The notes under the pieces were generated by a model. The model did not search any database. It was given only the letters and a program-made list of their open reading frames with translations, and was not told where the DNA came from. Position numbers and translations under genes: made by a program. This document shows positions 6,839 through 16,898 of a stretch of 43,414 nucleotides of DNA, one piece after another (the stretch's first letter is position 1; each line of letters begins with the position of its first letter). The stretch is taken from contig CABVSR010000018.1 in assembly GCA_902500995.1 (NCBI GenBank), forward strand, positions 43,803 through 87,216, read 5' to 3'. The DNA comes from an uncultured Nitrospira sp. (GTDB lineage: Bacteria > Nitrospirota > Nitrospiria > Nitrospirales > Nitrospiraceae).

Positions 6839-9781
6839 TCAGCTCCCCGTCAAACTGAGATGAACCTGAATCTGCGGCTTGTCCGATGCCGCCAATTCAG
6901 CTTCGACAAGAAACACCCGCTCGTCCGGCAAATGGCCCTGTTCAATCAGATGCTCACGGATGGCTTTCGCGCGTTCTTGCGCCAGCGAGCGCAATTCTGA
7001 ATCTTCCACCGTCATGGCCGGGAACAGTTCCTGCCGGAGTTCGTCGGCCGTCAACACCCGCTCAACGGATTTTCCTCCAGGGAGATCCTCCCGCTTCGTA
7101 GGCTGCTTGCCCAGTTTCTCCGCATACAGGTCGCTGAGCAGTTCGAACTCACGCGAAGGAGAGGGCGCGACTTGGAGATTTTTCGTCCCCCCTTGCGTAA
7201 ATCGCCGTTGCACGTCGGCCGCAATTTTCTTGAGCCCGATGGCCTGGCGGTCCCGCGCCGGGTCGGCCACTCCTGTCACATCCACGCGGAGGGCCGGCCG
7301 TTCCTGCAAGGCCTTGGCAATCGACTCCAGCTTCCGCTGCTCGGCTTCCTCGAGGACCTCGCTTCCCGCCTGGAATTCCACAAACTGGAGTTCTTCCCCG
7401 CCGCCACCGACAAGCCCGCCTAAGGCTGAGAACGGAGAGGTCACCGCTTTGGTCAACAGATTGACCAGGGCGTTCAGCACCACGCGGCCGTAGCGGAAGT
7501 CCGGTTCATTCAGATCCCCTCGCACCGGCATGTCGATATCGATCCGGCCTCGCCGATCCTTCAACAGGCCCACGGCCAGGCGGACGGGCAACGTAGTGGC
7601 ATCCGGGCTGCCGGTCTTTTCCCCGAACGTCAACTGATCGACCAGCAATTTATTCTCGCCGACCAACTGCTGCTTAGAAATCTGATAGGTGAGATCCAGG
7701 GACAACTTCCCTTTGGTGATAGGATAACCGACGTACTTCCCCGCATAGGGTGATACCGACGACAAGTCCACCCCCTGGAACAAGAACGTCAGATTGGTAA
7801 ACGCCTCTTCGCTCAGCGGATTGATCTGCCCCTTAATCTTCAGCGGGGCGACCTCGTCCACCTTTCCGGCCAACGCCACCTCCGCCTTGGCCATCTGCCG
7901 CGAGGACAGGCCCTTGATCGTGCCGGTCAGGTCCGTAATCCCTGTGGTCACAGTCGGGGCAATCGATTCATCGACGAACATGGCGGAGAAGTTCGTCAAC
8001 TTCACGGTGGCGATTTCAACGGGCGTGGGAGCTGCAGGCTTCTTGGGCGCATCCGTTTTGGCCGCGTCTGAGGCGGGTGCCGACGCCGCATCGGGCGGGC
8101 GCAAGATGTGCGAAAGATTGGTGGTCCCATCCTTGCCCGTCACCAGATGGATTGCCGGATCTCGCAGCGCAATCTCTCCGATCTTCACCGTGGTCGGCAC
8201 CACGTCCAGCGCCATCTTCGTCAGGTTCAGAGCCGTCCAGCCGAGAAACTCCTTCCCCGATACGCGCTCCGCCAGGTGCAGATTGCCGAGCCCTGCTTGC
8301 CCCCGGTATTCCAGCATCGGCTCTGATTCGTGGCGGCTTCGATAGATCAGGTTTCCTTCCATGGCGAAGTCGCCGTCTCTGACCTCCAGTTGAACGAACC
8401 GGTCGAGATAGGGTTGGAACGGCCGCAGGCCGATATGGTCCAGCTTGAGCGACAGCGCAGTGTAAAGAGAATCAAGACGGAGCGTTCCCTTGCTCTCAAA
8501 CGTACCCTGCTGATTGAGCCGGAATCCGGCCGTGAGGGGCAGGTCCCCCTTGAACGGCACCTGCAAATCCTTGAGCGCGATGTGCAAATCATCCAAGACA
8601 AGTTGAACCGGAGCCGCAAGGCTTCGATCCTCAAAGTCCACCTGCGTCTTCGAAACCTCAACCGCCTGCACCGCCACCTTCCACGGCTGGGATGGTTCCG
8701 AAGTGGGCGGCTCCGGCTCAGTGGGCGAGTCCGACGGTGAGGCAACCGGCGCAAACAGCGGCTTGAAGTTGATTACTCCGTCCTGCGCCAGCCAGACGCG
8801 AATCCCTGCGCCGGTCAAGGCCACCGTGCCGATCGCCAGGTCATGCTTCGGCAGGTCCATGCTGATTCCATCGATCGCGAAAGACGGCACCGACAACACC
8901 GGGTCCTGGCTTCCTGCTTCCGATAATCGGAAGTCCGACAGCTGCACCTTCCCGTCGTTGATCCTGAGATTGACGGGCGCGAGGCCGGTATCGAAGTGGT
9001 ACCGGGCCTCGGCCAGCAGGACTCCACCCAGGATATCGAACCGGAACCGGTCGCGTAGGCTGGGCCAAAAGGTCGTCAGGCCGACATGCGACAACGAAAC
9101 ATGGCCGTCCGATTCCAACGGATCGAGGTGCACGGTGCCTTCCCAGGCCAGCACTTCTCCTTCGCCGAATTCCGCCGTGAAGGCATAGGCATTCTCGCCC
9201 CCGCGCCGGCTGCTGAAGTTACGTACCGTGATTTCAATGGGCACAACATCAATGGTGACCGGCTTTTTCTTGGTATCGTCTCGATATTCGATCACCCCGC
9301 GCTGGATGCTCAAGAGACGAATCTCCAGCGGCGGCACCTCTCCCTTCTCGGACTTTTCAGCCGGGGGCGGCGCAGGGTGGCCGGCGTCCTCTGGCGTGCG
9401 AGGCACTAAACCAAGAAGATTGAGCTTGCCGTCAGCTTGTAGATGAACAAGCCCGAACGGGAGTGTCAGCCGAATCTCGTCGAAGACATAAGCGGAACGA
9501 ACCAGCGAGGTCGGTTCGAAATTCACAAACAGTTCGTCGAATCCCAGCATGGGCGTGTGATCCGGCTCCTGAATCTCAAAGCCGGCCAGCCCCACAGAGA
9601 AGGTAAACGGATTGAGGCGGATATCTTCCAGCAAGACCGGGTGGCCCAGACGCTCAGACAAGGCGGGGATGCCATAGGCCTTCACCGCATAGGGCACGGC
9701 GAGAAAGCCCAACAGCGCGTAGAAGGCCAGCAGGCCGATGAGTACGAACAGGACGATGCGATACCGGGAAAGGAACGTCAT
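6839..9781 (-). CDS. DUF748 / AsmA-like envelope protein
   Basis: The 980-residue protein begins with one membrane segment (IVLFVLIGLLAFYALLGFLAVPY) and is otherwise predicted periplasmic. RLNPFTFSVGLAGFEIQEPD and repeated beta-rich modules match DUF748, a relative of the AsmA/TamB bridge proteins thought to support lipid transport or outer-membrane homeostasis. Two Pro/Ala-rich linkers occur (around SPTEPEPPTSEPSQP and ASAPASDAAKTDAPKKPAAP). The C-terminal part (FVEFQAGSEVLEEAEQRKLE, then a VDVTGVADP segment) resembles an OmpA-like helix-strand region. I chose the ATG at 9781; an in-frame ATG at 9799 is possible and neither has a strong ribosome-binding site. tRNA-Arg lies just upstream on the same strand. 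Confidence 0.85.
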   Translation of the reverse strand: MTFLSRYRIVLFVLIGLLAFYALLGFLAVPYAVKAYGIPALSERLGHPVLLEDIRLNPFTFSVGLAGFEIQEPDHTPMLGFDELFVNFEPTSLVRSAYVFDEIRLTLPFGLVHLQADGKLNLLGLVPRTPEDAGHPAPPPAEKSEKGEVPPLEIRLLSIQRGVIEYRDDTKKKPVTIDVVPIEITVRNFSSRRGGENAYAFTAEFGEGEVLAWEGTVHLDPLESDGHVSLSHVGLTTFWPSLRDRFRFDILGGVLLAEARYHFDTGLAPVNLRINDGKVQLSDFRLSEAGSQDPVLSVPSFAIDGISMDLPKHDLAIGTVALTGAGIRVWLAQDGVINFKPLFAPVASPSDSPTEPEPPTSEPSQPWKVAVQAVEVSKTQVDFEDRSLAAPVQLVLDDLHIALKDLQVPFKGDLPLTAGFRLNQQGTFESKGTLRLDSLYTALSLKLDHIGLRPFQPYLDRFVQLEVRDGDFAMEGNLIYRSRHESEPMLEYRGQAGLGNLHLAERVSGKEFLGWTALNLTKMALDVVPTTVKIGEIALRDPAIHLVTGKDGTTNLSHILRPPDAASAPASDAAKTDAPKKPAAPTPVEIATVKLTNFSAMFVDESIAPTVTTGITDLTGTIKGLSSRQMAKAEVALAGKVDEVAPLKIKGQINPLSEEAFTNLTFLFQGVDLSSVSPYAGKYVGYPITKGKLSLDLTYQISKQQLVGENKLLVDQLTFGEKTGSPDATTLPVRLAVGLLKDRRGRIDIDMPVRGDLNEPDFRYGRVVLNALVNLLTKAVTSPFSALGGLVGGGGEELQFVEFQAGSEVLEEAEQRKLESIAKALQERPALRVDVTGVADPARDRQAIGLKKIAADVQRRFTQGGTKNLQVAPSPSREFELLSDLYAEKLGKQPTKREDLPGGKSVERVLTADELRQELFPAMTVEDSELRSLAQERAKAIREHLIEQGHLPDERVFLVEAELAASDKPQIQVHLSLTGS

Positions 9782-9801
9782 GTCAGGAACACATCGCAAG
9801 C

Positions 9802-9878
<77 letters not shown>

Positions 9879-10000
9879 GCGTTGAACCGGTCGGCCTTAT
9901 ACGTGAAAACTTGCTCCGTGGCAAGATTACGTGCGCGCATTAACCTTTGCAATGGGCTTTTTATGACGAAACTTGGGGAGAGCCTGATAAGGGAACCGAA

Positions 10001-10046
10001 CGGCCCCCTACGCGGGTGAAAACCCTTCACGCCGCATGAGGGGCCG
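10001..10046. other. Strong two-part hairpin in an intergenic region
   Basis: CGGCCCC at 10001 pairs with GGGGCCG at 10040-10046. Inside it, GCGG-GTGAA pairs with TTCAC-GCCGC around the loop AACCC, with a small internal loop between the two stems. It lies in the 292-bp gap between tRNA-Arg and the secreted protein gene, about 125 bp after that gene's stop. Neither flank has a strong T tract, so it could be a weak terminator, a small structured RNA or a repeat remnant. I see no gene in the rest of this gap. Confidence 0.4.
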
Positions 10047-10170
10047 CATGATTTTAGGAAGGCATCGGTGAGAGCAGAACAGCTAGCGTGGGGAATGGCC
10101 CTCGCTCATGGCGCTGCCATCCTGCTTACTCCGCCGGCCGTCCTCCCATACAGTTGGCCCATGGGCCGTC

Positions 10171-10734
10171 TCAGTGCATCGCTTTACTGACTTGCTGGAT
10201 GGTGGTTGCGGTCTCGGTGTCGGCGGCTTCGATTTTGACGCTGTCTCCGACTTTGAACCCGCAATCCTCCTTGCCTCCGATTTTAAACCCGGACCCTCGA
10301 GCCACGTCTTCATTGGCCTTCGGATCAGTGGACCCCACCACGTCCTTCAGCTTGCTGGGATCTTTCGAAAGCGCGCCTGGCTCAGACTGCCCTTCCGAAG
10401 GCATCACGACGGAGCCGCCCTTCCCCTGTTTGGCCTGTTTATCCATATGGGGCGTGGGCGCGATTTCTTGATGTTCCTTCGCGCTCTCCTGGCCGGTTGA
10501 CATCTGACTGCCTTTACCGCCGGCACAGATCATGTTTGTGTCCTTCGTCACCCGCAACGTCACATTCTTTCCATGCTCTCCTTGCACCGTATAACGATCG
10601 CCTTCTATCTTTGTGAGTTGGCCGAAGATTTGGCTGTGACCTTCCACCGCCAAAAGCGCGGCCGGCACGGCCATGGCTCCAATTGCCGCAATCGTGAAGC
10701 ATCCTGCCATGATGGTGGATCGATGGGTGTTCAT
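10171..10734 (-). CDS. Secreted hypothetical protein
   Basis: I do not recognise a named family. The 187-residue product has an N-terminal hydrophobic segment (CFTIAAIGAMAVPAALLAVEG) consistent with a signal peptide. A small beta-rich region follows (QIFGQLTKIEGDRYTVQGEH, then KNVTLRVTKDTNMIC), then a charged Gly/Lys/Ser-rich middle, and a C-terminal part with FKVGDSVKIEAADTETATTI. The two VGDxV/GxxxVxxxG-like halves suggest an OB-like or SH3-like beta fold. The start is well supported by AAAGGAGG just upstream of the ATG. It diverges from the Nudix gene. Confidence 0.75.
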   Translation of the reverse strand: MNTHRSTIMAGCFTIAAIGAMAVPAALLAVEGHSQIFGQLTKIEGDRYTVQGEHGKNVTLRVTKDTNMICAGGKGSQMSTGQESAKEHQEIAPTPHMDKQAKQGKGGSVVMPSEGQSEPGALSKDPSKLKDVVGSTDPKANEDVARGSGFKIGGKEDCGFKVGDSVKIEAADTETATTIQQVSKAMH

Positions 10735-10965
10735 GATCGTCCTCCTTTACATATGGTGTTCGATGACCGGTGGGCAGCCTGTCATGTGTTCACCGTACCG
10801 AGAATATGAACCGCGCGCCGCTGGGCATTTCCCTGGAAGCGCAGTAGTGACGAGACGTTTCGCCTTATCCCTACAAGGCACCGTGGCTCTCTGCTACGTA
10901 ATTGCCCGTCGTCAATTTTCCAAGATGTGCTTCACCTGAGACAGGTCGATGGGCTATGGTGGAGC

Positions 10966-11376
10966 ATGGCTGTGCGGAACGTGTCTCTCTTCATCCTCTA
11001 CACCTCGGCAGGACGACTCCTCCTTCAGCATCGCACGCACGATGCGCCTCGACTCCCCGCCCACTGGGCGTTTTTTGGCGGCGGGATCGAAGCAGGAGAA
11101 AGTTCGGCAGAAGCACTGAAACGCGAAGTGATAGAAGAATTGTCCTATCACATCCAACGCCCGCATTTTCTCCTGGCGCAAACCGTGAAACACGGCGAGG
11201 AGGAGAGCACGAAATATGTGTATGTTGAACGATACGAAGACCAACCACTCCGGTTAGGAGAAGGCCAGGCGATGGGCTGGTTTTTCCCGGACGAAACCCA
11301 TGCGTTAAAAATGATCGACCACGACCGTGCCATTATCGAATGCGTGCGCCAGTATCTGCAGGAGCAATCAGGGTGA
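10966..11376 (+). CDS. Nudix hydrolase
   Basis: The 136-residue protein is a Nudix-fold pyrophosphohydrolase. The Nudix box is GGGIEAGESSAEALKREVIEEL followed by SY, close to the consensus G-x5-E-x7-R-E-U-x-E-E-x-G-U with Ser at the last Gly. HWAFFGGG precedes it as expected. The start at 10966 follows GGTGGAG. The substrate could be a nucleotide or a nucleotide sugar; the box does not decide. It stands alone, diverging from the secreted-protein gene. Confidence 0.88.
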   Translation: MAVRNVSLFILYTSAGRLLLQHRTHDAPRLPAHWAFFGGGIEAGESSAEALKREVIEELSYHIQRPHFLLAQTVKHGEEESTKYVYVERYEDQPLRLGEGQAMGWFFPDETHALKMIDHDRAIIECVRQYLQEQSG

Positions 11377-11492
11377 CCAGCCGCAAATAGCCCGGACTGT
11401 CGTATAATGCCCAGCCCAGGCTGCCGATGATCAGACCTTGCCTCTTGTCATCATGATCCAAGCCCTGCCGCACCTTCATCCAGGAGTCCACC

Positions 11493-12332
11493 ATGTCGCC
11501 ACGCAGACGCGCCACGTCCTCTTCCCGGCGAGCTGAACCGAAAGACACCGTGCTCATGTATCCCGGATTTGCCCTCAAAGCCGGAGTCAAAGCTCCTACA
11601 ACAATCCGAGCCGTACAGCGGCGACTGAATCAAATCGGATGCGGACCGATTGCGGTTAACGGCATCTTTGATCGCCGAACGCAGGATGCCGTGCGGCTGC
11701 TGCAAGCCCGCGCTGTGGATGGGCAAGGGCAAGCCCTTAAAATCGACGCAGTGGTCGGTCCACTCACGTGGGCCGCGCTCTTCGGCGCGCACCGGGTGCC
11801 CTCGATCGCCGACACTCCCATTTCCGCGTTGCTGAAGACGACCCTCAGCGTTGCCTCATCACAAGTGGGCGTGATGGAAGATCCGCCCGGTTCGAACCGG
11901 GGTCTTCAAGTAGATGAGTACCTCAACGCGGTGGGATTGGATCCAGCGTCCGGCAGCCATGCCTGGTGTGCCGCCTTCGTCTATTGGTCGTTCAAGCAGG
12001 CTGCGGCTCGTCTGGGAACCGGAAACCCCGCCATTCGCACGGCAGGCGTGTTGGATCATTGGCGAAAAGCCGGACAGGCCGGCGTCACCCGCTTGTCGGC
12101 CGGCGATATCCTTACCGATCTCTCGCTGCTGAAACCGGGCTTGATCTTTGTCATCAACACCGGCGGAGGGCGGGGTCACATGGGCCTGGTGGAAGACTTT
12201 CGCGACGATCGATTGATTACCATCGAAGGGAACACGAATCTCCCCGGCGATCGTGAAGGAGTCGGCGTGTTTCGCCGTCACGGCCGCATGCTTGCGGAGA
12301 TCAACCAGGGTTTCCTCAGTTACACCTCGTAG
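11493..12332 (+). CDS. Peptidoglycan-binding and CHAP-type hydrolase-like protein
   Basis: This 279-residue protein has two parts. Residues about 30-95 form a PG_binding_1-like domain (TTIRAVQRRLNQIGCG, VNGIFDRRTQDAVRLLQAR and VVGPLTWAALFG). Residues about 110-279 form a CHAP/NlpC-type amidase-like domain with the likely catalytic Cys in SHAWCAAFVYWS and His in GRGHMGLVED, followed by TIEGNTN. Such proteins cut peptide cross-links or amide bonds in cell-wall peptidoglycan. No signal peptide is visible; the N-terminus is very basic (MSPRRRATSSSRR), so the export route is unclear. It ends 19 bp before the P450 start, so the two may be co-transcribed. Confidence 0.82.
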   Translation: MSPRRRATSSSRRAEPKDTVLMYPGFALKAGVKAPTTIRAVQRRLNQIGCGPIAVNGIFDRRTQDAVRLLQARAVDGQGQALKIDAVVGPLTWAALFGAHRVPSIADTPISALLKTTLSVASSQVGVMEDPPGSNRGLQVDEYLNAVGLDPASGSHAWCAAFVYWSFKQAAARLGTGNPAIRTAGVLDHWRKAGQAGVTRLSAGDILTDLSLLKPGLIFVINTGGGRGHMGLVEDFRDDRLITIEGNTNLPGDREGVGVFRRHGRMLAEINQGFLSYTS

Positions 12333-12351
12333 CGCTCGGCAGCGCTCATTG

Positions 12352-13737
12352 ATGCAGGATATCGACTCGAAACCAACGTTTGAATTGAAGGATGTGCCGG
12401 GCGGCCTGCCTTGGCTTGGGCACCTGCGCGCCTTTAAGGATCGGCCCTTGCACACGATGTCGGAGTGGTGGTGCCGGTATGGTGATGCGCTGCGGTTTCG
12501 GCTTGGCCCGAAGACCGTCCATCTCTTCAGCCATCCCGCATTGGCCGAGACGGTGCTGCTGTCACAGGCCGACCAGTTCGGCAAGGTCTACGAGGAGCAG
12601 CGTCCCACCGGCCTCGCGCTGGTTCTGGGCAATGGATTGGTGACGAGTTCCGGTGAGGTGTGGAAGCGGCACCGCCGCATCATCCAACCGGTATTCCACC
12701 GCTCCCGCATGGCGGCGATGGCGGATCGGATGGCCCAGGTGGGAGAACAACGCCTCGCCGCCTGGGAGGGCTACGGCGAAGGGCGGGTGGACATCGCCGC
12801 CGAAATGATGCAATTGACGCTGGAAGTGATCTCCCAAACGATGTTCCACACCAGCGTCGCACAGCACATGGACCAGATCAGCCATTCGCTACACGTGAGC
12901 TTGAAATATGCCTTCGACTCATTTCATAACCCGTTGCATTTGCCGGTCTGGGTGCCCACCGCTCGCAATCGCGAGTTTCGTCGAGCCCTGCAATTCATGG
13001 ATAATCTGATCTACGACCTGGTCTCCGCTCGACGCCAGAGCGGAGCGGAATATGACGATCTCCTCAGCCTCTTGCTCCACGCTCGCGATGAGGAAACCGG
13101 CATGGGGTTGAGCGATCAGGAACTCCGGGACGAAGCGCTCACGATCTTTGCCGCCGGGCATGAAACCACCGCCAATGCGCTGGCCTGGACATGGTATCTG
13201 CTGGCCACGCACCCGGAGAAGAAGGCACATTTTCATGCCGAGGTAGACCGGGTGCTTCAGGGCCGCACTCCCACGGCCGAGGATCTACAACACCTCCCCT
13301 ACACGCGGGCAATCTTCGATGAATCGCTCCGCCTGTACCCACCCGTCCCGGCCATCCAAAGGAAAACCCACGCGCCGTCTACTCTGGGTGGATTCACCCT
13401 CCCGGCCCAGGCCATCGTCCTGGTCGGCCTGTACAACTTACACCGGCACCCGGCATTCTGGCCTGATCCGGAACGGTTCCAGCCTGAGCGCTGGCTGGAG
13501 GGCGAACGAACCCCTGCCCGGGGCGCCTATCTCCCGTTCGGTGCAGGCCCGCGCGCTTGCGTCGGAACGCACTTCGCAACGGTGGAAGGGCCGCTGCTGA
13601 TGGCCCTGATCGGAGGTCGTTACGACATGCAATTGGCGCAGGAACAGGTCGAACCGGAGGTCATGGTGACCTTGCGACCGAAGAACGGTATCCGCATGAC
13701 GCTCCACCGGCGTCACAAGACTGGCGCGGCGATGTGA
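12352..13737 (+). CDS. Cytochrome P450
   Basis: The 461-residue protein carries all P450 hallmarks: the oxygen-activation I-helix motif AGHETT (about residue 267), the K-helix ExxR as ESLR (about 324), PERFQPERW, and the haem-binding loop FGAGPRACVG (about 397-406) with its thiolate Cys. It resembles CYP4/CYP102-like bacterial monooxygenases acting on fatty acids or other lipids, but the substrate is unknown. No membrane anchor or fused reductase is present and no ferredoxin gene is nearby. The ATG at 12352 starts MQDIDSKPTFELKDVPGG; the frame stays open upstream but overlaps the preceding gene. Confidence 0.95.
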   Translation: MQDIDSKPTFELKDVPGGLPWLGHLRAFKDRPLHTMSEWWCRYGDALRFRLGPKTVHLFSHPALAETVLLSQADQFGKVYEEQRPTGLALVLGNGLVTSSGEVWKRHRRIIQPVFHRSRMAAMADRMAQVGEQRLAAWEGYGEGRVDIAAEMMQLTLEVISQTMFHTSVAQHMDQISHSLHVSLKYAFDSFHNPLHLPVWVPTARNREFRRALQFMDNLIYDLVSARRQSGAEYDDLLSLLLHARDEETGMGLSDQELRDEALTIFAAGHETTANALAWTWYLLATHPEKKAHFHAEVDRVLQGRTPTAEDLQHLPYTRAIFDESLRLYPPVPAIQRKTHAPSTLGGFTLPAQAIVLVGLYNLHRHPAFWPDPERFQPERWLEGERTPARGAYLPFGAGPRACVGTHFATVEGPLLMALIGGRYDMQLAQEQVEPEVMVTLRPKNGIRMTLHRRHKTGAAM

Positions 13738-13835
13738 GACGCAGTCATGCAGAACCACGTCAGGTGGCAATGTTGGGGGGACGGGATGTGGGAAGCGGAA
13801 AACAAAGCCTGGAAACGGGCTGGAGAGAAAAGGGA

Positions 13836-13904
<69 letters not shown>

Positions 13905-13914
<10 letters not shown>

Positions 13915-14516
13915 ACTGAGTGTTCCGCCATCGACTGTTGCAGCAGTGTCTTCGCTTGCGCGAAGGCGCGGGCCCGATGACTGATTCGATTCTTCACATC
14001 CGGCGGCAATTGCCCCAACGTCTGGCGATATTCCGGCACGATAAAGACTGGATCATAGCCAAACCCATTGGACCCCACGACCGACTCGGCAATGACTCCT
14101 TCCAAGATTCCCTTGGCTGATATGGTCTTGCCGCCTGGAAACGCGAGGGCTGCCACCGTGATAAAACGAGCCTTCCGCTGACCAGTCGGGATTCCATCTA
14201 ACTCCCGCAAGAGCTTGCGGCAATTGTCTTCGTAGGTCGCATGTTCCCCGGCATAACGCGCCGCAAAAACCCCCGGCCGTCCACCCAAGGCATCGACTTC
14301 CAGCCCCGTGTCGTCGGCGACCGCCGGCAACCCCGTGTACCGGGCGATCTCCACAGCCTTTTTCATCGCATTGGCTTCGCAGGTCTCTCCGTCTTCCACC
14401 ACCTCCGGAGCCTCGGGAAAATCATCGAGGGTCCGAATGGTGATATCCAGCCCGCCCAGGAGTGCGACCAGTTCCTGCTTCTTATGCTGATTTCTCGTCG
14501 CCAGCACAATCTGCAT
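13905..14516 (-). CDS. rdgB: XTP/dITP diphosphatase (RdgB/HAM1)
   Basis: The 203-residue enzyme hydrolyses non-canonical purine nucleoside triphosphates (ITP, dITP, XTP) to monophosphates, keeping them out of nucleic acids. Family signatures are LATRNQHKKQEL at the N-terminus, ADDTGLEVDALGGRPGVFAARYAG in the middle and GSNGFGYDPVF, followed by KNRISHRARA near the end. It starts two bases after the rph stop, so the two are almost certainly co-transcribed, a common pairing. The last five codons and the stop run into tRNA-Pro. Confidence 0.96.
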
Positions 14517-14518
14517 GG

Positions 14519-15262
14519 TTAGCTCAACGAGCCGATCAACGACTTCTGTAAGTCCACCAATTCGCGGATGGCGCCCCAGCCCATGTCGAGAAACTCGTCC
14601 ATGTCTTTTTTGTTGAAGGGCGTGCGTTCCGCCGTTCCCTGCACTTCGACATAGTGCCCGGCGCCGGTCATCACCAGATTCAGATCCACTTCGGCATGCG
14701 AGTCTTCTTCGTAGGCCAAATCCACCATGACGTGGCCGCCGACTTTCCCGACGCTGATGGCGGCCAAATAGTCGGTCAGCGGGTTGACCTTGAGCAGGTC
14801 GCGCTTCCTGAGAACGGTCACGGCATCCGCCAGGGCGATGAATGATCCCGTGATAGAGGCCGTGCGCGTCCCGCCGTCGGCCTGAATCACATCACAGTCG
14901 ATCCAGATAGTCCGTTCCCCGAGGCGCCCGGTATCGATGACGGCGCGCAGAGCCCGCCCGACCAGTCGCTGAATCTCCAGGGTGCGGCCGCCCTGTTTGC
15001 CCTTGACCGACTCCCGCGGCGACCGATCATGGGTCGCCCTCGGCAACATGGCATATTCCGCCGTCACCCAGCCGGTGCCTTTGCCTTTGAGAAACGGCGG
15101 CACCTTCTCTTCGACGGACGCCGTGCAAATCACCTTCGTGTCGCCCATTTCGATCAAGACGGAACCTTCGGCATGTTTTGTAAAATTGCGCGTCACCTTG
15201 ACGGGGCGGATTTGATCCCGACGCCGCCCATCAATTCGTCCCAACCCTGCTCCGCTTGTCAT
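14519..15262 (-). CDS. rph: Ribonuclease PH
   Basis: The 247-residue enzyme is a phosphorolytic 3'-to-5' exoribonuclease that trims tRNA precursors. Diagnostic stretches are [70 protein letters not shown] and [20 protein letters not shown]. The start at 15262 follows GGAAGGAG; an in-frame ATG further up is less well placed. A promoter-like sequence lies just upstream. It is functionally apt that a tRNA gene ends the same unit. Confidence 0.97.
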   Translation of the reverse strand: MTSGAGLGRIDGRRRDQIRPVKVTRNFTKHAEGSVLIEMGDTKVICTASVEEKVPPFLKGKGTGWVTAEYAMLPRATHDRSPRESVKGKQGGRTLEIQRLVGRALRAVIDTGRLGERTIWIDCDVIQADGGTRTASITGSFIALADAVTVLRKRDLLKVNPLTDYLAAISVGKVGGHVMVDLAYEEDSHAEVDLNLVMTGAGHYVEVQGTAERTPFNKKDMDEFLDMGWGAIRELVDLQKSLIGSLS

Positions 15263-15303
15263 GCAGTCGCGCTCCTTCCCGCACAGCCGATCCAAAGGAG
15301 CGG

Positions 15304-15332
15304 ATTATAGTGAAGGGGTGCTCAAAGAGCAA
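15304..15332 (-). promoter_or_regulatory. Sigma70-type promoter for rph-rdgB-tRNA-Pro
   Basis: On the minus strand TTGCTC (15332-15327) is followed after exactly 17 bases by TATAAT (15309-15304), a perfect -10 box. The -10 box lies about 42 bases before the rph ATG. Of the rest of the 457-bp gap up to the response regulator gene, only a lone TATAAT on the plus strand at 15400-15405 stands out, without a convincing -35 box. I see no gene in that gap. Confidence 0.6.
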
Positions 15333-15719
15333 ATCCGCGGACACCGGCGGGGCCGCAGTGTCAAACTGCGTTTCAACTGGTGTTCAGACGATGCCCCTGT
15401 ATAATTCATCCCAATGGCCGGATGGATGTCCGCTCACGACACATTCTCCCCGTCAGGCACGAGTCCCCAGCGTCAAACTTGACAGCAAGCCGTTTCCGCT
15501 CACCAGGGTCGCGGTGGGATTCTGCGCTGAACCGGATGGGTTTTGCACTGTCCAGGCCGTTTACCAGGCTCAGGCCGAGCGCCGAAGAGACATCGTATTG
15601 GTACGGAAGCTGCAAACTCTGAAAACTGCCTTCGCCTGCTTCAGACTTCGGTCGTAGGAACCGATACTGATTCTATCCCCGATCAGCATGAGCGAGCCCC
15701 TAACCCGTGAGCCAGCCAT

Positions 15720-16898
15720 ATGAGCATCCAGAGCCCTAGTGAAGTGACCACGCAACAATCAATTCTCGACAACCGCCATATCCTGATTGTCGACGACGAA
15801 GAGCCGATTCGCCGCCTGCTCGGCTACTTGCTCGAGCCGCACGGGTACCGGGTAACCCTGGCCGGCGAGGCTCGTGAAGCCCGCCAGCGGATGGAAAGCG
15901 GATACTACGCCATGGTCTTGTGCGATGTGAACATGCCCGGCGAATCGGGCATGGATCTCATTCGCCATATTCTCACGCAATATCCCAACACGGCCGTGAT
16001 CATGATCACCGGACTCGACAGCCCCGTCCTGGCCAACGCGGCGCTGGATATGGGCGCGTTCGGCTATATCATTAAGCCGTTCGAAGCCAACGAAGTCCTG
16101 ATCAACGTCGCCAATGCCTTACGGCGGCGCAAGTTGGAAATTGAAAACGCCATGCATCGGGAGAACCTCGAGGAAGTCGTCCGGACCAGGACGATTGCCC
16201 TGCAACAGGCGCTGGAATGGCTGGAACGGAGTGAAAAGGAGCTGCGTCTCTCCCGCGAGGAAACCATTCAACGGCTCGCGATTGCCGCGGAATTTCGCGA
16301 CAGTTCCACCGCGCAGCATATTCAACGGATGAGCCACTATTGCGAGTTACTGGCGCGCCGCTACGGACTCTCCCCTGATCGATGCGATCTCATTCGCACC
16401 GCCAGCCCCATGCACGACATCGGCAAGATCGGCACTCCGGACCATGTGCTGCTCAAGCCCGGCAAGTTCACCCCCGAAGAATTCAAGGTCATCACTCAAC
16501 ATACGGAAATCGGCTACCGGATCCTGGCCGGCTCAGATTCGGATCTCCTGAAAGTCGCCGCGCTCATCGCCTGGACGCATCACGAACGGTACGACGGCAC
16601 GGGCTATCCGCGCGGGATCAAGGGCGAGGAGATTCCACTGGAAGGCAGGATCACGGCGATCGCCGACAATTTCGACGCCCTTACGACACAGCGGGTGTAC
16701 AAACCGGCCTACGACTTCGACCATGCGAAGGAGATCATGCTGAAGGAACGGGGCAAACATTTCGATCCCGACCTGCTCGACATCTTTTTCGATTCCATGG
16801 CTGACGTCAAACGGATCTTCGATCAATTCGCAGACCCGAGATGGCTGATTTCCTCCCGGCATCGCGCCATCACTGACGATCAGGGGGAGGCCGTATGA
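15720..16898 (+). CDS. Response regulator with HD-GYP phosphodiesterase output
   Basis: The 392-residue protein has an N-terminal receiver domain (ILIVDDEEPIRRLL, phospho-acceptor Asp69 in MVLCDVNMPGESG, Lys in IIKPFEANE). A coiled coil follows (about 130-185), then a complete HD-GYP domain: MHDIGKIGTPDHVLLKPG, HHERYDGTGYP and AIADNFDALTTQRVYKPA. It is an RpfG-like regulator predicted to hydrolyse c-di-GMP when its receiver is phosphorylated. No sensor kinase gene is adjacent. Unlike the HD-GYP protein at 1.8 kb, its metal site is intact. Its stop overlaps the next gene's start by 4 bp. Confidence 0.94.
   Translation: MSIQSPSEVTTQQSILDNRHILIVDDEEPIRRLLGYLLEPHGYRVTLAGEAREARQRMESGYYAMVLCDVNMPGESGMDLIRHILTQYPNTAVIMITGLDSPVLANAALDMGAFGYIIKPFEANEVLINVANALRRRKLEIENAMHRENLEEVVRTRTIALQQALEWLERSEKELRLSREETIQRLAIAAEFRDSSTAQHIQRMSHYCELLARRYGLSPDRCDLIRTASPMHDIGKIGTPDHVLLKPGKFTPEEFKVITQHTEIGYRILAGSDSDLLKVAALIAWTHHERYDGTGYPRGIKGEEIPLEGRITAIADNFDALTTQRVYKPAYDFDHAKEIMLKERGKHFDPDLLDIFFDSMADVKRIFDQFADPRWLISSRHRAITDDQGEAV

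Noticed and set aside
11859-12584. 241-codon minus-strand ORF
   Set aside because: Antisense to the amidase-like and P450 genes, both of which have clear motifs.
15256-15657. 133-codon plus-strand ORF upstream of the response regulator
   Set aside because: No recognisable domain, no good start site, overlaps the start of rph on the other strand; composition looks non-coding.
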